From: Ciona intestinalis
Lineage: Eukaryota; Chordata; Ascidiacea; Phlebobranchia; Cionidae
Length of the DNA stretch: 64,000 nt
NCBI RefSeq assembly: GCF_000224145.3
Contig: NC_020172.2
Coordinates: 740,023 to 804,022, forward strand
Direction of reading: 5' to 3'
Each line of letters opens with the position of its first letter. The stretch's first letter is position 1. Made by a program: the position numbers and the translations under genes. This document shows positions 12,501 through 24,408 of this stretch, one piece after another. A model generated the notes under the pieces. The model did no database searches. It was not told the origin of the DNA and saw nothing but the letters and a program-made list of their open reading frames with translations.

Positions 12501-15500
12501 TAAAAACGGACCAATAAATACAGTGATCTATATCTAATATCTTTAGCAGTGGGGTAAGTTGGACTTCATTAGCACAAAATATCCAATATATAGTTGTGTT
12601 TTTAACTATAAACAACCCTCTTTTAGGAACATGAAACTATCAATAAATAAACTGTTCTGTTGTTTTTTACCAAGCGTGGTAATGAAACCAATACTTAATG
12701 CTGAAATTGTGCAATTGTCTTTGTATTTCTAGTGCAAACACTTTGCGTCGCAAGCTGGCGCCAGAGCGCAAAACGCGAGTGAATTGGTTTGATTAAAATC
12801 TGGCAAAAAATATGAAAAAGAGTGTTTCATATTTTTTTGTACATGAATGGTAAACCTTTGAGCAGTCGCTATTCATTTTTCCTAACTGTTTAACCAAAGA
12901 TACTCCAATACGCATTAGAATATCTATTGTTTAACTTATTGCCAGTCGTTCTTGTGCGCCATGTTTTCCAATAATAATAAAACACCTGATTATCAACAAT
13001 TCTAAAGTTATGGACGTATGGAGCTTTTACATCAAAACGACTTGCGAAGTCAAACCCCAAAACTGAAAGGTGTATAATAGTTTGAGTGACGTAAAACCTC
13101 TGCTAAAACAAGGGACTTTTTGTTGGAATAAGGAATTTAATTGACATAATAAATCAAACCATAAAACACTTACGATAACTTAACTAGCGGTCGAAGTCCG
13201 TTTTTCTAACGTATAACACACAATGGCGTCAATATAACATGACAGGGCATGTTTACCGTGACCTAATGATTACTTGGTAGTTATTCCAACATACTTGATT
13301 GACAGCTGTTATCCATATAGGCTCCGCCCCATTATCCCACCATTCATTTACTGCAAGTGTAGTGTAGAATGTGTCTCGCACTTGTTGTTCACTGATATTA
13401 AAGTAGCAGTTGTGTACAACACCGTGGGACTCGGTGTATAGACCTACAACGTATAACATAATAGCATATTAGACCAAAAGCAACACACTTTCAACGCGTT
13501 TTGCACCACGATTGATGATTTGTATATACTGGGGCGGGTGGAGGGCTTTTCACTCTGTTTTTTTTTTCGTTCCAATTTATAGTAAACATTTACAGAACCA
13601 TAAAACCGTGATCTAACGACTCTTCCCCCTGCTATACATTAGAAATAATCAAACCATTCAGAAATTAATTAGTAATGCATGTGTAATGCAATCCAACCCG
13701 TACGCTGACACGAGGTGTATGAACACGCAACACACGTACTGCGACAACTGTCGTTGCCCCGCTGTCTCAGAATTATGTTACATTTACATATTAATTTATG
13801 TATGATTGCATTGTCCTTCGGTTAAAATATGTTTTGTTTTAAAAAACGTCTAATATCGGTTATATGGGGAAGCGGTGTTAGTTAGTCTATTAGGCCGATA
13901 TAACAAATATAATAACGCTGTTATATTGTTCAAATCCGGGCCAGGATATTTCCATATTATGTGCTAAAGGTGCCCCATCTTCCCCCACTCTACCATATAT
14001 TAAGCCCAGTTTTTGTATCCTAGTTACAACGCTTCAATTGGCCATAATAATCATTAATCAAACACTAACAGTAAACATATAGTAGGGTGGGAAAGACGAG
14101 ACACTTTTAGCACATAATATCTAAATATCTTTATCGTATTTTAAGCAACTAACAACGGTCTATGGGAGTTTAGAGGATACGGTTTTTATAATTGTTTGGT
14201 TTTATAACACCATTTGTATAATGCTTTTATGACACCTATGTTAGCTTGTAAAACTACTAAGTTGAGGTATTACATCATAACTTATCACAATATCAGTATA
14301 AGGAACGACGACGGCCCTATTTCGAATTATATGTTTAGTATTTATTCCAAACACATATACGTTGGGTGTTATTTGTTATATATACAACATTTATATGTGA
14401 AAAGAAATCATGCCATTTTTAGGTTTTATTTTTTTCAACAAAAATATTTGTTAAATTGTTTAAAACTAGCTTTGTAAGACACAATCAAATTTACGTCGTC
14501 TGAACGAATATAATACGATGCTTTTTTCGTGTTTTTGCCAAGAGATTATAAAGTTGTAAAGGTATATAAGCTTTATTGGAAATATAGCGAGTTTTCTCAC
14601 GCGATATATTAATGCACAGTCAATACGACCAGGGCAGGATGTATGGATTCTATTTGTTGGTAAATGTATATAGAACAAATGGCGCAACATCGTATATTAA
14701 GCCATAAGGGGTTTTCTATGTCACATAAACGCACCCTTTGTAAAGATTGCGTGGGCGAAGTATGTAACTGGGGAACTCCGTACAATGCCCACCCGTTTTG
14801 TATATGGCTCTATTATATATTGTAGGGTGGGGGAAGATGGGACACCTTTTCATTCTATTACTCGCCCCATTCGCTGGTAAACAAACAACGTTCAAAGAAT
14901 TATAACACTCTATCCTCACGACTCCCATAAACCGTTGTTAATTGTTTAAAACAAAATCAGGATACTTAAACATTATGTGCTAAAGGTGTCCCATCTTCCC
15001 TAATTTTTTTATATTCATAACTATACTGTATGACATCATCTTTCTAATATGGTAAAAAAAGTTAAGAATTAGGAGAATAGTATAGTAGAGTGGGAGAAGA
15101 AGGGACACCTTTAGCACCTAATATCCAAATATCCTGATCGTGTTTTAAACAATGAACAGTGGTCTATTTGGGAGTCGATGGGATACGGTTTTATAATTCT
15201 TAAAACGTTCTTAGTTTACTACCGAATCGGAAAAGAAAGTAGAATGAAAAGGTGTCCCATCTTTCCCTACCCCATTAGATATTACTACATATCTTTAACC
15301 ATGCATGCGGTGATAAAGAAATTAACTTTAAACATGCTGGTGTCGCAGAAGTTTGTTTCCGACTAAAAATAACAGTTGTTAGATGCGACAAACTTCGTAA
15401 GTTTATGTTTAAAGAATTATCTCTTTAATAGAAATTTATGCTGTATTTTAATTTAAAAAAAATATACATTATTACGTATAACCAGTGACCACTAGCCTAC

Positions 15501-18500
15501 CGTCAACACGTGATCAACAACGAAAAAGGGGCGACAAAACCTACATTTTCAGCACATTAAATAGAATAAACTATATAAAAAAAATCATGAATATATGTTT
15601 CGTTCGAAACCAGGTTTAAAATTTCTAATAAAAATGAATTGTGTCTACGCATGCGCAGTAGCCAATGGGAACCAGATTTCCGCCACACCGGGCCCACGTG
15701 TCCGTTACCAACACACAAAACTACATAACTATATGATCGTGGAAAAAAGGCATATTTTTTTCTAGGTTTGGGTGTGGTGGGCCAACTCAGGGCGAAATGC
15801 TAGGTCGCTTGGCGTGACACACCGTATAGGATCTGATCCATATAGTATAGGACTGTAAGACTGTGTATAGGTCAAAAGTTTAATTAAATTCAGCAATAAA
15901 ACTTGTCATTCCAATACGTCATTAATTACACACGTACGTTTGACATCGTTGCATATTTTCAATAATCAAGTGATTATGCAAACAATAAAGTGTTCTTATT
16001 GCGCTGATTACTCAACGTGCTGGCTGTGTATATACCACTGGGGGATGGTATTCTTGGGACTCCAGTAGACTGTTGTTTATTGTTTAAACACGATCAGGAN
16101 NNNNNNNNNNNNNNNNNNNNNNNNNNNNNNNNNNNNNNNNNNNNNNNNNAACTAGCGGTCGAAGTCCATTTTTCTAACGTATAACACACATGACGTCAAT
16201 ATAACATGACTGGGCATGTTTACCGTGACCTAATGATTACTTGGTAGATATTCCAACATACTTGATTGACAGCTGTTATCCATATAGGCTCCGCCCCATT
16301 ATCCCACCATTCATTTACTGCAAGTGTAGTGTAGAATGTGTCTCGCACTTGTTGTTCACTGATATTAAAGTAGCAGTTGTGTACAACACCGTGGGACTCG
16401 GTGTATAGACCTGCAACGTATAGCATAATAGAATTTTAGACTGGGGCGGGTGGAGGGCTTTTCATTCTGTTTTTTTTTCGTTCCATTTTATGGTAAACAG
16501 TTAAAGAACTATAAAACTGTTATCTAACGATTCTCCCCCCTGATATATATATTAGAAATAATGAAAACATTTAGAAATTAATTAGTAATTCATGCTGTGC
16601 CAACCCGTTGGCTGACACGAGGTGTATGAACACGCAACACACGTACTGCGACAACTGTCGTTGCCCCGCTGTCTCAGAATTATGTTACATATACACATTA
16701 ATTTATGTATGGTTGCATTGTCCTTCGGTTAAAATATGTTTTTTTTTAAAAAAACGTCTAATATCGGTTATATGGGGAAGCGGTGTTAGTTAGTCTATTA
16801 GGCCGATATAACAAATATAATAGTGTGTTGGGGGAAGATGGGACACCTACTTTCTATTTTCTCGTCCCATTTGGTAGTAAACAGAAAAATCAAAAAATTA
16901 TAAAACCCTATTATCACGACTCTTCATTGAACGCTGTTATTGTTCAAAACAGGACCAGGATATTTCGATACTATGTGCTAAAGGTGCCCCATCTTCCTCC
17001 ACTCCACTATATATTAAGCCCATTTTTTGTATCCTAGTTACAACGCTTCAATTGGCCATAATAATCATTAATCAAACACTAACAGTAAACATATAGTAGG
17101 CTAGGGTGGAGGAAGACGAGACACCTTTAGCACATAATATCTAAATATCCTCATCGTGTTTTAAACAATTAACAACGGTCTATATAGGAGTTGTGAGAAT
17201 ACGGTTTTTGTAATTCTTTAAATGTTATTTGTTTACAACCAAATGGGACGCGAAAATAGAGTTAAAAAGTGTCCCATCTTCCCCCACCCTACTGTATATG
17301 ATTTACTGAAAGCAGATGTCACATATATATATATTAGCCATTTACATACCACATTTTCAAACACATAACAATTAACCACAACTTTCAGGCAGTGCATAAA
17401 CGAAATTAGGTTTGGTTTTATAACACCATTTGTATAATGCTTTTATACCACCTATGTCAGCTTGTATAACTACTAAGTTTAGGTATTACATCATAACTTA
17501 TCACAATGCATTTTCAGTATGTGGAACGACGACACGCCCTGTTTCGAATTATATGTTTAGTATTTATTCCAAACACATATACGTTGGGTGTTATTTGTTA
17601 TATATACAATATTTATATGTGAAAAGAAATCATGCTATTTTTAGGTTTTATTTTTTTTCAACAAAAATATTTGTTTAATTGTTTAAAACTAGCTTTATAA
17701 GACACAATCAAATTTACGTCGTCTGAACGAACATAATACGATGCTTTTTTCGTGATTTGCCAAGGGATTACAAAGGTATATGTTTACTAACAAAGAAAAA
17801 TGTTTATTAAGCTTTATTGGAAAGAAAAAATGTTTATTAAGCTTTAATGCACAGTCAATACGACCAGGGCAGGGTGTATGGATTCTATTTGTTGGTAAAT
17901 GTATATAGAACAAATGGCGCAACATCGTATATTAAGCCATAAGGGGTTTTCTATGTCACATAAACGCACCCTTTGTAAAGTTTGCGTGGGCGAAGTATGT
18001 AACTGGGGAACTCCGTACAATGCCCACCCGTTTTGTATATGGCTCTATTATATATAGTAGGGTGGGGGAAGATGGGACACCTTTTCATTCTATTACTCGC
18101 CCCATTCGTTCAAAGAATTATAACACTGTATCCTCACGACTCCCATAAACCGTTGTTAATTGTTTGAAACAAAATCAGGATATTTGAACATTACGTGCTA
18201 AAGGTGTCCCATCTTCCCTAATTTTTTACATTTATAACTATACTGTATGACATCATCTTTCTAATATGGTAAAAAAAGTTAAGAATTAGGAGAATAATAT
18301 GGTAGAGTGGGAGAAGAAGGAACACCTTTAGCACATAATACCCAAATATCCTGATCGTGTTTTAAACAATGAACAGTGGTCTATTTGTGAGTCGATGGGA
18401 TACGGTTTTATAATTCTTAAAACGTTCTTAGTTTACTACCGAATCGGAAAAGAAAGTAGAATGAAAAGGTGTCCCATCTTTCCCCACCCCATTAGATATT

Positions 18501-20105
18501 ACTACATATCTTTAACCATGCATGCGGTGATAAAGAAATTAACTTTAAACATGCTGGTGTCGCAGAAGTTTGTTTCCGACTAAAAATAACAGTTGTTAGA
18601 TGCGACAAACTTCGTAAGTTTATGTTTAAAGAATTATCTCTTTAATAGAAATTTATGCTGTATTTTAATTTAAAAAAAATATACATTATTACGTATAACC
18701 AGTGACCACTAGCCTACCGTCAACACGTGATCAACAACGAAAAAGGGGCGACAAAACCTACATTTTCAGCACATTAAATAGAATAAACTATATAAAAAAA
18801 ATCATGAATATATGTTTCGTTCGAAACCAGGTTTAAAATTTCTAATAAAAATGAATTGTGTCTACGCATGCGCAGTAGCCAATGGGAACCAGATTTCCGC
18901 CACACCGGGCCCACGTGTCCGTTACCAACACACAAAACTACATAACTATATGATCGTGGAAAAAAGGCATATTTTTTTCTAGGTTTGGGTGTGGTGGGCC
19001 AACTCAGGGCGAAATGCTAGGTCGCTTGGCGTGACACACCGTATAGGATCTGATCCATATAGTATAGGACTGTAAGACTGTGTATAGGTCAAAAGTTTAA
19101 TTAAATTCAGCAATAAAACTTGTCATTCCAATACGTCATTAATTACACACGTACGTTTGACATCGTTGCATATTTTCAATAATCAAGTGATTATGCAAAC
19201 AATAAAGTGTTCTTATTGCGCTGATTACTCAACGTGCTGGCTGTGTATATACCACTGGGGGATGGTATTCTTGGGACTCCAGTAGACTGTTGTTTATTGT
19301 TTAAAACACGGTCAGGATATTTGGATGTTTTCCTATAGGTTCAATGCCATTTTATAATAAATTGCACACGACTACATGGTTTATTTAGTTTCAAACATAC
19401 TTTATTAAGATATGCCACAGTCAATATACACTCAAAACTAAATATACATATTGGTTGACCTGTTATCTATTGCATTTGTTTACCTGTAGCTATGGTGAAA
19501 TGGCTTGGTGACGTCTGTGTTGGGTAGGGCCCTTGTATGTAATCTGCCGTGACGCCATTCGCGCGCAAATATTGAAATGCTTCCAGTTCAGGAGTACGGT
19601 CCGCATAATCCCATCTAAAAGTATTGAGAAAGTAATTTTATCACAAAATTAGACCGTTTCCGGAAGACTGCTGGCAACCCCTTACAAATTTTTGTGACAT
19701 GTGCAATAAAGCTTATGTAAAAAGGCGCAATTCTCAAAGTTTACGTAGCATTTCACGGTATGTATGTGTATAGGGGGGTGCCCTTTTACTTGAGCCTTAT
19801 GGAGCCACGTATGTAAGCATGAACAATGGTCTTCAATTCCAGACAGATCGCTGCCTGGCCACAACAGGACACCCATATCGACGCCATCAAACCAGAGGCC
19901 TTAATCCCGCAACCACTCGAAATAAGATACCATTCATTAAAAGCAAGATAACATTCAATTACTTGAAGCCGTCGAAGGACACAAGCAAAAGTTTGTGCGG
20001 TTTTGCTTCTTTTCGGTCCACGAAAAGATTTCTGGCGTCGGCTACATACCACATCAAACCCACTGCGATCATACTTAACACTTTGTTAGATTTAACGCTT
20101 GCCAT
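9528..20105 (-). CDS. ENPP7: ENPP7-like ectonucleotide pyrophosphatase/phosphodiesterase (alkaline sphingomyelinase type), complete, 9 exons
   Basis: Ectoenzyme of the ENPP/alkaline phosphatase fold, which hydrolyses phosphodiester or choline-phosphate bonds at the cell surface with two zinc ions. Exons on the minus strand: 20105-19963, 19614-19484, then exon 3 (16410-16262 or its duplicate 13443-13295), 12275-12087, 11829-11684, 10980-10814, 10346-10225, 9969-9871, 9806-9528; 474 residues, all phases match. Signal peptide at residues 1-24. Metal and catalytic residues by alignment to the family: D45 (SFDG), nucleophile T82 (PTQTSPSH), D206 and H210 (PDVYSHRYGP), D254-H255 (SDHG), H361 (EHGYDN). 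TSPSH instead of the TFPNH of nucleotide-cleaving ENPPs, plus WWDNGAEPIWITA and GLRSGGYMFPG, place it with ENPP7. The C-terminus has a Thr-rich linker and then a hydrophobic end (LMLVFMWLLIASVL) with no cytoplasmic tail, so a GPI anchor is likely. Substrate choice is inferred. Confidence 0.9.
10014..10200 (-). mobile_element. MITE family 1 copy in ENPP7 intron
   Basis: Reverse orientation with GGACACCTTTAGCACATAAT after the left end. It lies between the exons at 9871-9969 and 10225-10346; its right end is about 25 bp from the upstream exon's donor. Confidence 0.8.
10539..10690 (-). mobile_element. Degenerate MITE, older subfamily (family 2)
   Basis: Left end TAGTAGGGTGGATGAAATTG, right end CCCACTTTACCCCACACTACTA. 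The right end carries TTACCCCAC rather than CTTCCCCCAC, the mark of the second subfamily. Confidence 0.6.
11443..11635 (+). mobile_element. MITE family 1 copy in ENPP7 intron
   Basis: Full length, with GGGCGCC in place of GGGACACC at the left end and an intact TCCCATC...CCCACTA right end. Confidence 0.8.
11865..12028 (+). mobile_element. MITE family 1 copy, 3' truncated
   Basis: The left end is perfect (TAGTAGGGTGGGGGAAGATG). The sequence follows the family to ATGTGCTAA and then stops, lacking the whole right inverted repeat. Lies in the intron between ENPP7-like exons 4 and 5. Confidence 0.8.
12544..12690 (-). mobile_element. Decayed MITE, family 2
   Basis: GTGGGGTAAGTTGGACTTCATTAGC left end with the conserved AACAACCCTCTTTTAG interior; the right end is not recognisable. 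Confidence 0.4.
13295..13443 (-). CDS. ENPP7: ENPP7-like exon 3, left copy (duplicated)
   Basis: Encodes GLYTESHGVV...WITAVNQ (50 residues, phase 1 to 0) with acceptor acgttgtag. The same peptide is encoded at 16262-16410. Including both would break the frame (149 nt each), so only one can be used per transcript. It belongs to a block whose right end touches an assembly gap. Confidence 0.7.
13524..13634 (+). mobile_element. MITE family 1 fragment (left duplicate)
   Basis: TACTGGGGCGGGTGGAGGGC start, then the TATTTTCTCG and TAGTAAACA blocks, strongly diverged. Matching copy at 16437-16545. Confidence 0.55.
13911..13996 (+). mobile_element. MITE deletion derivative (left duplicate)
   Basis: Only the right half remains (GGATATTTCCATATTATGTG to TCCCCCACTCTACCA). 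The right duplicate (16821-17009) keeps the whole element, so the deletion arose within the MITE after the two copies separated. Confidence 0.7.
14080..14195 (-). mobile_element. MITE family 1, right half deleted (left duplicate)
   Basis: Starts TAGTAGGGTGGGAAAGACG with TTTTAGCACATAATATC. The sequence then jumps into unique DNA that in the right duplicate lies beyond the intact element (17094-17296). Confidence 0.7.
14820..15000 (+). mobile_element. MITE family 1 copy (left duplicate)
   Basis: The left end is intact; the right end breaks off after GGTGTCCCATCTTCCC, before the terminal CACCCTACTA. Same state at 18055-18220. Confidence 0.75.
15083..15277 (-). mobile_element. MITE family 1 copy (left duplicate)
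   Basis: TAGTAGAGTGGGAGAAGAAG left end, CTTTCCCTACCCCATTA right end. Counterpart at 18299-18493. Confidence 0.75.
16100..16149. other. Assembly gap (50 N)
   Basis: Separates the two copies of the ENPP7-like intron/exon-3 block. Confidence 0.99.
16262..16410 (-). CDS. ENPP7: ENPP7-like exon 3, right copy (duplicated)
   Basis: Same 50-residue exon as 13295-13443, here with acceptor acgttgcag. Flanking intron DNA differs by scattered substitutions and indels, as between alleles. Confidence 0.7.
16437..16545 (+). mobile_element. MITE family 1 fragment (right duplicate)
   Basis: Counterpart of 13524-13634, with GGGGCGGGTGGAGGGCTTTT at the left. Confidence 0.5.
16821..17009 (+). mobile_element. 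MITE family 1 copy, full length (right duplicate)
   Basis: TAGTGTGTTGGGGGAAGATG start and CCTCCACTCCACTA end. Intact counterpart of the deletion derivative at 13911-13996. Confidence 0.8.
17094..17296 (-). mobile_element. MITE family 1 copy, full length (right duplicate)
   Basis: TAGTAGGCTAGGGTGGAGGAAG start, which carries a small insertion (CTAG) in the terminus; GTCCCATCTTCCCCCACCCT end. Confidence 0.8.
18055..18220 (+). mobile_element. MITE family 1 copy (right duplicate)
   Basis: Perfect left terminus, internal deletion that removes TAGTAAACAAACAACG, right end stopping at CCCATCTTCCCTA. Confidence 0.75.
18299..18493 (-). mobile_element. MITE family 1 copy (right duplicate)
   Basis: Counterpart of 15083-15277 with a few substitutions. 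Confidence 0.75.
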
Positions 20106-20680
20106 TGTGCTTAAAACGTTCCTTAAGAAAACGGCAATTTAATGGCTACAAGATACAAGAAATATGATCTTTAAAATTGCTTTTTTGATTTCCCTAACGT
20201 CTTTATATGATTAGGTACACGTTTTTTCTTATTTGTTACCCACAGTAAAAATATGCTTCTCCGTAGTCTGACCACCTGTTGCAACATTGCGATTTGTTCA
20301 CGGAAAACAATGTTGTTACAATTAGGATAAATATTTGCTCGCAGCGTTAGTGCTCGTCATTGATAGGCAGAAAACGAGGGGTGTCGTTATTTTGTATATA
20401 CTTTCAAGGACATGTAACCGGTACACACAAGTTTGATGACTTACGACTGCTTTTATGATGATCACAAAATGTTACCTTCTATAATTTTCTCTTTTACTAA
20501 CTGTTTTCCCTTTTTTTAAAGTTTTTTTTCCATTTTTTTTGTTCATTTAACATTGGACAGTTTTTTACGGTTGTATATAAACAAAGGCCTATTTGTGTTG
20601 TCGAGTACCAAGTATAGGGTAGTGCCGATTATGCCTATATGTTTGATCTATGAGAAAACGATTCAACACATTAAAATAAA

Positions 20681-20874
20681 TACAGTGGGGTGGGGAAGAT
20701 GGGACACCTTTTACCTCTATTTTCTCGTCTCATTTAGCGGTAAACAAAGAACATTTGAAGAAATATAAAACCATATTCTCACGACTTCCATAGACCGTTG
20801 GTAATTGTTTAAAACGTGATCAGGATATTTAAATATTATGTGCTAAAGGTGTCCCATCGTCCTCCACCCTACTA
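20681..20874 (+). mobile_element. MITE family 1 copy
   Basis: TACAGTGGGGTGGGGAAGAT to CCTCCACCCTACTA; full length, upstream of the ENPP7-like start. Confidence 0.8.
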
Positions 20875-23171
20875 TATAACCCATTTCGTGCGTATGATGT
20901 GCGTCATTTCAGGCCCCAATAAATATTTCAAAAAGTTCGACGATTTATTAGGTTTTAACGGCAAGATATATTATGTATGGGATTTAACGGAAAGAGGGCA
21001 CTATAGCGCAAGTTTCGCCCCGTCAAGACTAAAAAACGATACATGGTCATTTTTGTATGTCTTGGCCAAATGGTTTATCATAGAAAACACACAAGTTGAA
21101 CTAGCTGTCCTGGGGACCGACCCTAAATACGGGGTTTTCTTTTATGCGATATATTATAAAGATGTGTGTGAAATTCTTTGCACCTGTTAGATCAAAAAGG
21201 TCACACTTCACCGTCTCAGCATACGAAGAATGTGCACCATAACGTAGCCTTATTCGGTAATGGAAGTTGGAACATTAAATGCCAGTGTACACATATCGAC
21301 ATTTAAACTTAAATTCCAAAGTGGTTATACTGAAACATGAACCGTATCACCGATATGGGTTCTCGCAATTAAGGAAAAGTATTTATATACAGCCAACACC
21401 CTATAGATTAGGAGGGAAAATATCATCGAGTCATGTCTTTTTTTATTAATGTAGGTGTTACATTGATCACGTACGCTTTTGTGAAAAGGTTGCCCACAAG
21501 AAATGGCAACGCCGACTTAATTCGATTTTACGAGTTAAATATTTTCGCTTTCAAATCCATGATTTAACTTTGCGGTTGAAGGATGGGCAGGATATTGAGC
21601 AACATGGACGTAAACTTGGTCTTTTCACGGATGGGTATTATTAACTATTTAATGCGTAGTCGTGGGCGTTGGTATTTTGGTTGGGGTGCATTCCTTAAGC
21701 CATCATTTCCCTTAGGATGCGTGACAGACTGGGTTTTATAGAAACGACGTTTTTATAGATTGGGAGTGACACCCTGTAGTTTACGTAAGATGGACACGGG
21801 CGGAAGACGGTCTGTATAGCCGGTTTTCAGGTCACTTACATCATGTCCGTTTCACCGCGCGAAGTTCGTTTCTCATCGTTTTAAACTTATGCGAACGCAA
21901 AAAATTGGCATGTGACGATTGAGATATTTATTCTGTCAAGAAAAAGGCATTAAAGTTCGTAGTCACAACAAACGATATACACGTAGGGTGGGGCGCAACA
22001 GCTGTACTTTTTGGCGCCCCAAATGTAGACAAAACTGTCAATTACAGATTTGCTAAAGTTTTTAAATACGACTTCGCTTGAATAGATTTCTCATTTTAAA
22101 TTAACGTTACGCCTGAATTAGTTTGAAACGTAACGCGTCACATTTGTTCAGGAGAAACACGCTATTAACGGTCAGGCGTGGTGCTTACAATTCATTTATA
22201 CGACACAATGTCGTGCCACACTAACTAATATTATACGGTGGTGATGACGGGCTAGTATAAGCAAGACGCACACAGCTTTTGTCTTTCAAACTCGTCTCTC
22301 ATTCTCTTTCAAGAACAATATAAAGGAACCACCACAATTCCTTTTTTTCGCCCACGTAAAAGCTCCATCGCGTGACGACGTTCGAATAGCTCATCGACGC
22401 TAAATCTAGATAGGAGTGAGCGTGACGTCACATCCAAACGTTGGATTCTATTATGACGTACGGTGTGCTATTTGAAAAGCTGCACGTTTCGTTGAACTTA
22501 TTAAGACATTGCGCGATAAAACGGTTAAAAATATTTTGACCTAAAAGAAACGGCGAATTGTGCCTTTCTCAAGCATTTCTAAGTTATGAGATCAGCCAGA
22601 CACTGTATGTGTTCCCGACTCTATTTGGTCCGAAATTAACGTGAAGTCGTAACTGGTGGACTTTAACTTCGCCTTATAGCGTGGCGACTTTTTTCACGCT
22701 AAGACCCATTAGTCAAGCACCGAAACACTTGAACCGTAATAAACGCCAGGTTAGAAGTCTTTAACTGATATAATCATCGTATTTAGCTCTACAATGGGAT
22801 CGGGTGTTAGGAATTTATGTACATAAAAACAAACCAAAACTAAACGTGTAATTTTCCTCGGCGATGGAAAACCCCTACATAACGAAATCGCCATATAATA
22901 GGTATTATACGTTCGTGTCTTCATTTAATGTGGAAATGGGTTCATGCTTTTTTCTGTTACGTAGCTGAATGTTTAAGTGTATGAAATGCCGGTATATACG
23001 TTATTGCCATTTATGCTGTATTTCGAACACTGCTTGCTTTTTGTGTACCTCATTTTGTGTAATATTCGTTATACGACTTTATTCAATTTGTTTGGCGTAA
23101 GGTATAACTATCCTATAAAGCTTTATTCGTACGATATTAGGAACACACCGAACAAAATGAGTCGAAACCTA

Positions 23172-23360
23172 TAGTAGGGTGGGGGAAGATGGGACACCTT
23201 TAGCACATAATATCTAAATATCCTGATCGTGTTTTAAACAATTACTAACGGTCATAGGAGTCATAGGCATATAGTTTTATAATTTCTTGAATGTTCTTTG
23301 TTTACTACTAAACGGGCCAGAAAATAGAGGTAAAAGGTGTCCAATCTTCCCCCACCCTAC
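23172..23360 (-). mobile_element. MITE family 1 copy, complete
   Basis: Perfect left terminus; right end CAATCTTCCCCCACCCTAC. Confidence 0.85.
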
Positions 23361-24214
23361 ATGTATATACAGTATACCACACATAGCGACGAACGCATTT
23401 ATGCACAAATAGGAATATAATCGGCCGTTCAAACTCCTTTTTCGGGCCGGCGGCTCTCAAAAAAGAAATCGAACATAAATCTTCATTTCGGCCGCATGTG
23501 AGTCCCTAAAAAAGCTTCTACGTATTAGCGGAAAGGGCCGCGCCCGTTATGAGCAGGATTAGTCTTATTTTGGGATCCTACGTTGTTATGACAAATGACC
23601 TATGATATGCCTGACCGACACGGAATTGCTTTTGGAACAAAAGACTTTGGGGCGTTGCCGCCCCCATAGTCGCGCATGTTGCGCAACGGTTTTGTGTGGG
23701 TCGCAAATGGACGAACGAGTGCTTCGTATATCAGTCATCAGATTACCCAATAATATTGCGTTCTCATTCATGTTTTTAACGGACGCCGAAAAAAAAGTGA
23801 CACTAAACGTGATACTGGACTCTCGCAACGGAATTTCGATTATTAAACAATATTTGAAAAAACAGGAGGACACAAAGCGTGGTTCTGTACTCTGTGGTAT
23901 TAATTCGATTGAGTATCATACAGTAATTAAAAATAATGAGGGAGCCTGTAGTACGCACCTTCTTTTGCAAGTGTCATTCAGTGCGATGTATCTAAAGTTG
24001 ATGTAACTTAAAGTAAGGCTAACACCCCATATTTTCTGATCATGTTTTTAAAAATTAACAACGCACTTTTAAAGTCATGAGTATACGGTTATATGGTTCT
24101 GTAAATATCATTTGTTTAATACCAAATGGAACGATGTAATAAAACGAAAACATGAACCAATATATACAATAACCTGTACGATACTTAAATCCGCATGTTT
24201 TTCTGAGTAATTTA

Positions 24215-24408
24215 TACAGTAGTGTGGGGGAAGATGGGACACCTTTAACACATAATTTCTAACTATCCCAATCGTGTTTTAAACAATTAACAACGGTATA
24301 TGGAAGTCGTGAAGATATGGTTTTATAATTCTTTGAATGTTCTTCGTTTACTACCAAATTTGACGAGAAAATAGATTAAAAAGATGTCCCATCTTCCCCA
24401 CTCTACTA
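24215..24408 (-). mobile_element. MITE family 1 copy
   Basis: CAGTAGTGTGGGGGAAGATG to CCCCACTCTACTA. A decayed relative of the second subfamily precedes it at about 24010-24150. Confidence 0.8.

Larger units (their letters stand above)
13182..16099. repeat. Left copy of a ~3-kb duplication abutting a gap
   Basis: Starts AACTAGCGGTCGAAGTCC and runs to the gap at 16100. The same sequence, with SNPs and indels, starts again right after the gap and ends in ...CAGGA at 19317. The left copy is shorter (2918 against 3168 bp), mainly through a deletion across most of one MITE and about 210 bp missing near 14190. Confidence 0.85.
16150..19317. repeat. Right copy of the ~3-kb duplication
   Basis: Begins at the first base after the N run and matches 13182-16099 to the last base before the N run. 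Two copies that meet exactly at a gap are the expected signature of unmerged contig ends or haplotypes. Confidence 0.85.

Noticed and set aside
12985..13063. Minus-strand open stretch with good splice signals (…GFDFASRFDVKAPYVHNF…) between ENPP7-like exons 3 and 4, vaguely like the ENPP FDGFR region
   Set aside because: Exon 3 ends in phase 0 while this frame needs phase 1; read in phase 0 it has a stop. The true FDGF segment is in exon 1 (19963-20105), and family members have no insert here.
19819..20142. 107-codon plus-strand open frame
   Set aside because: It is the antisense shadow of ENPP7-like exon 1 and its flanks.
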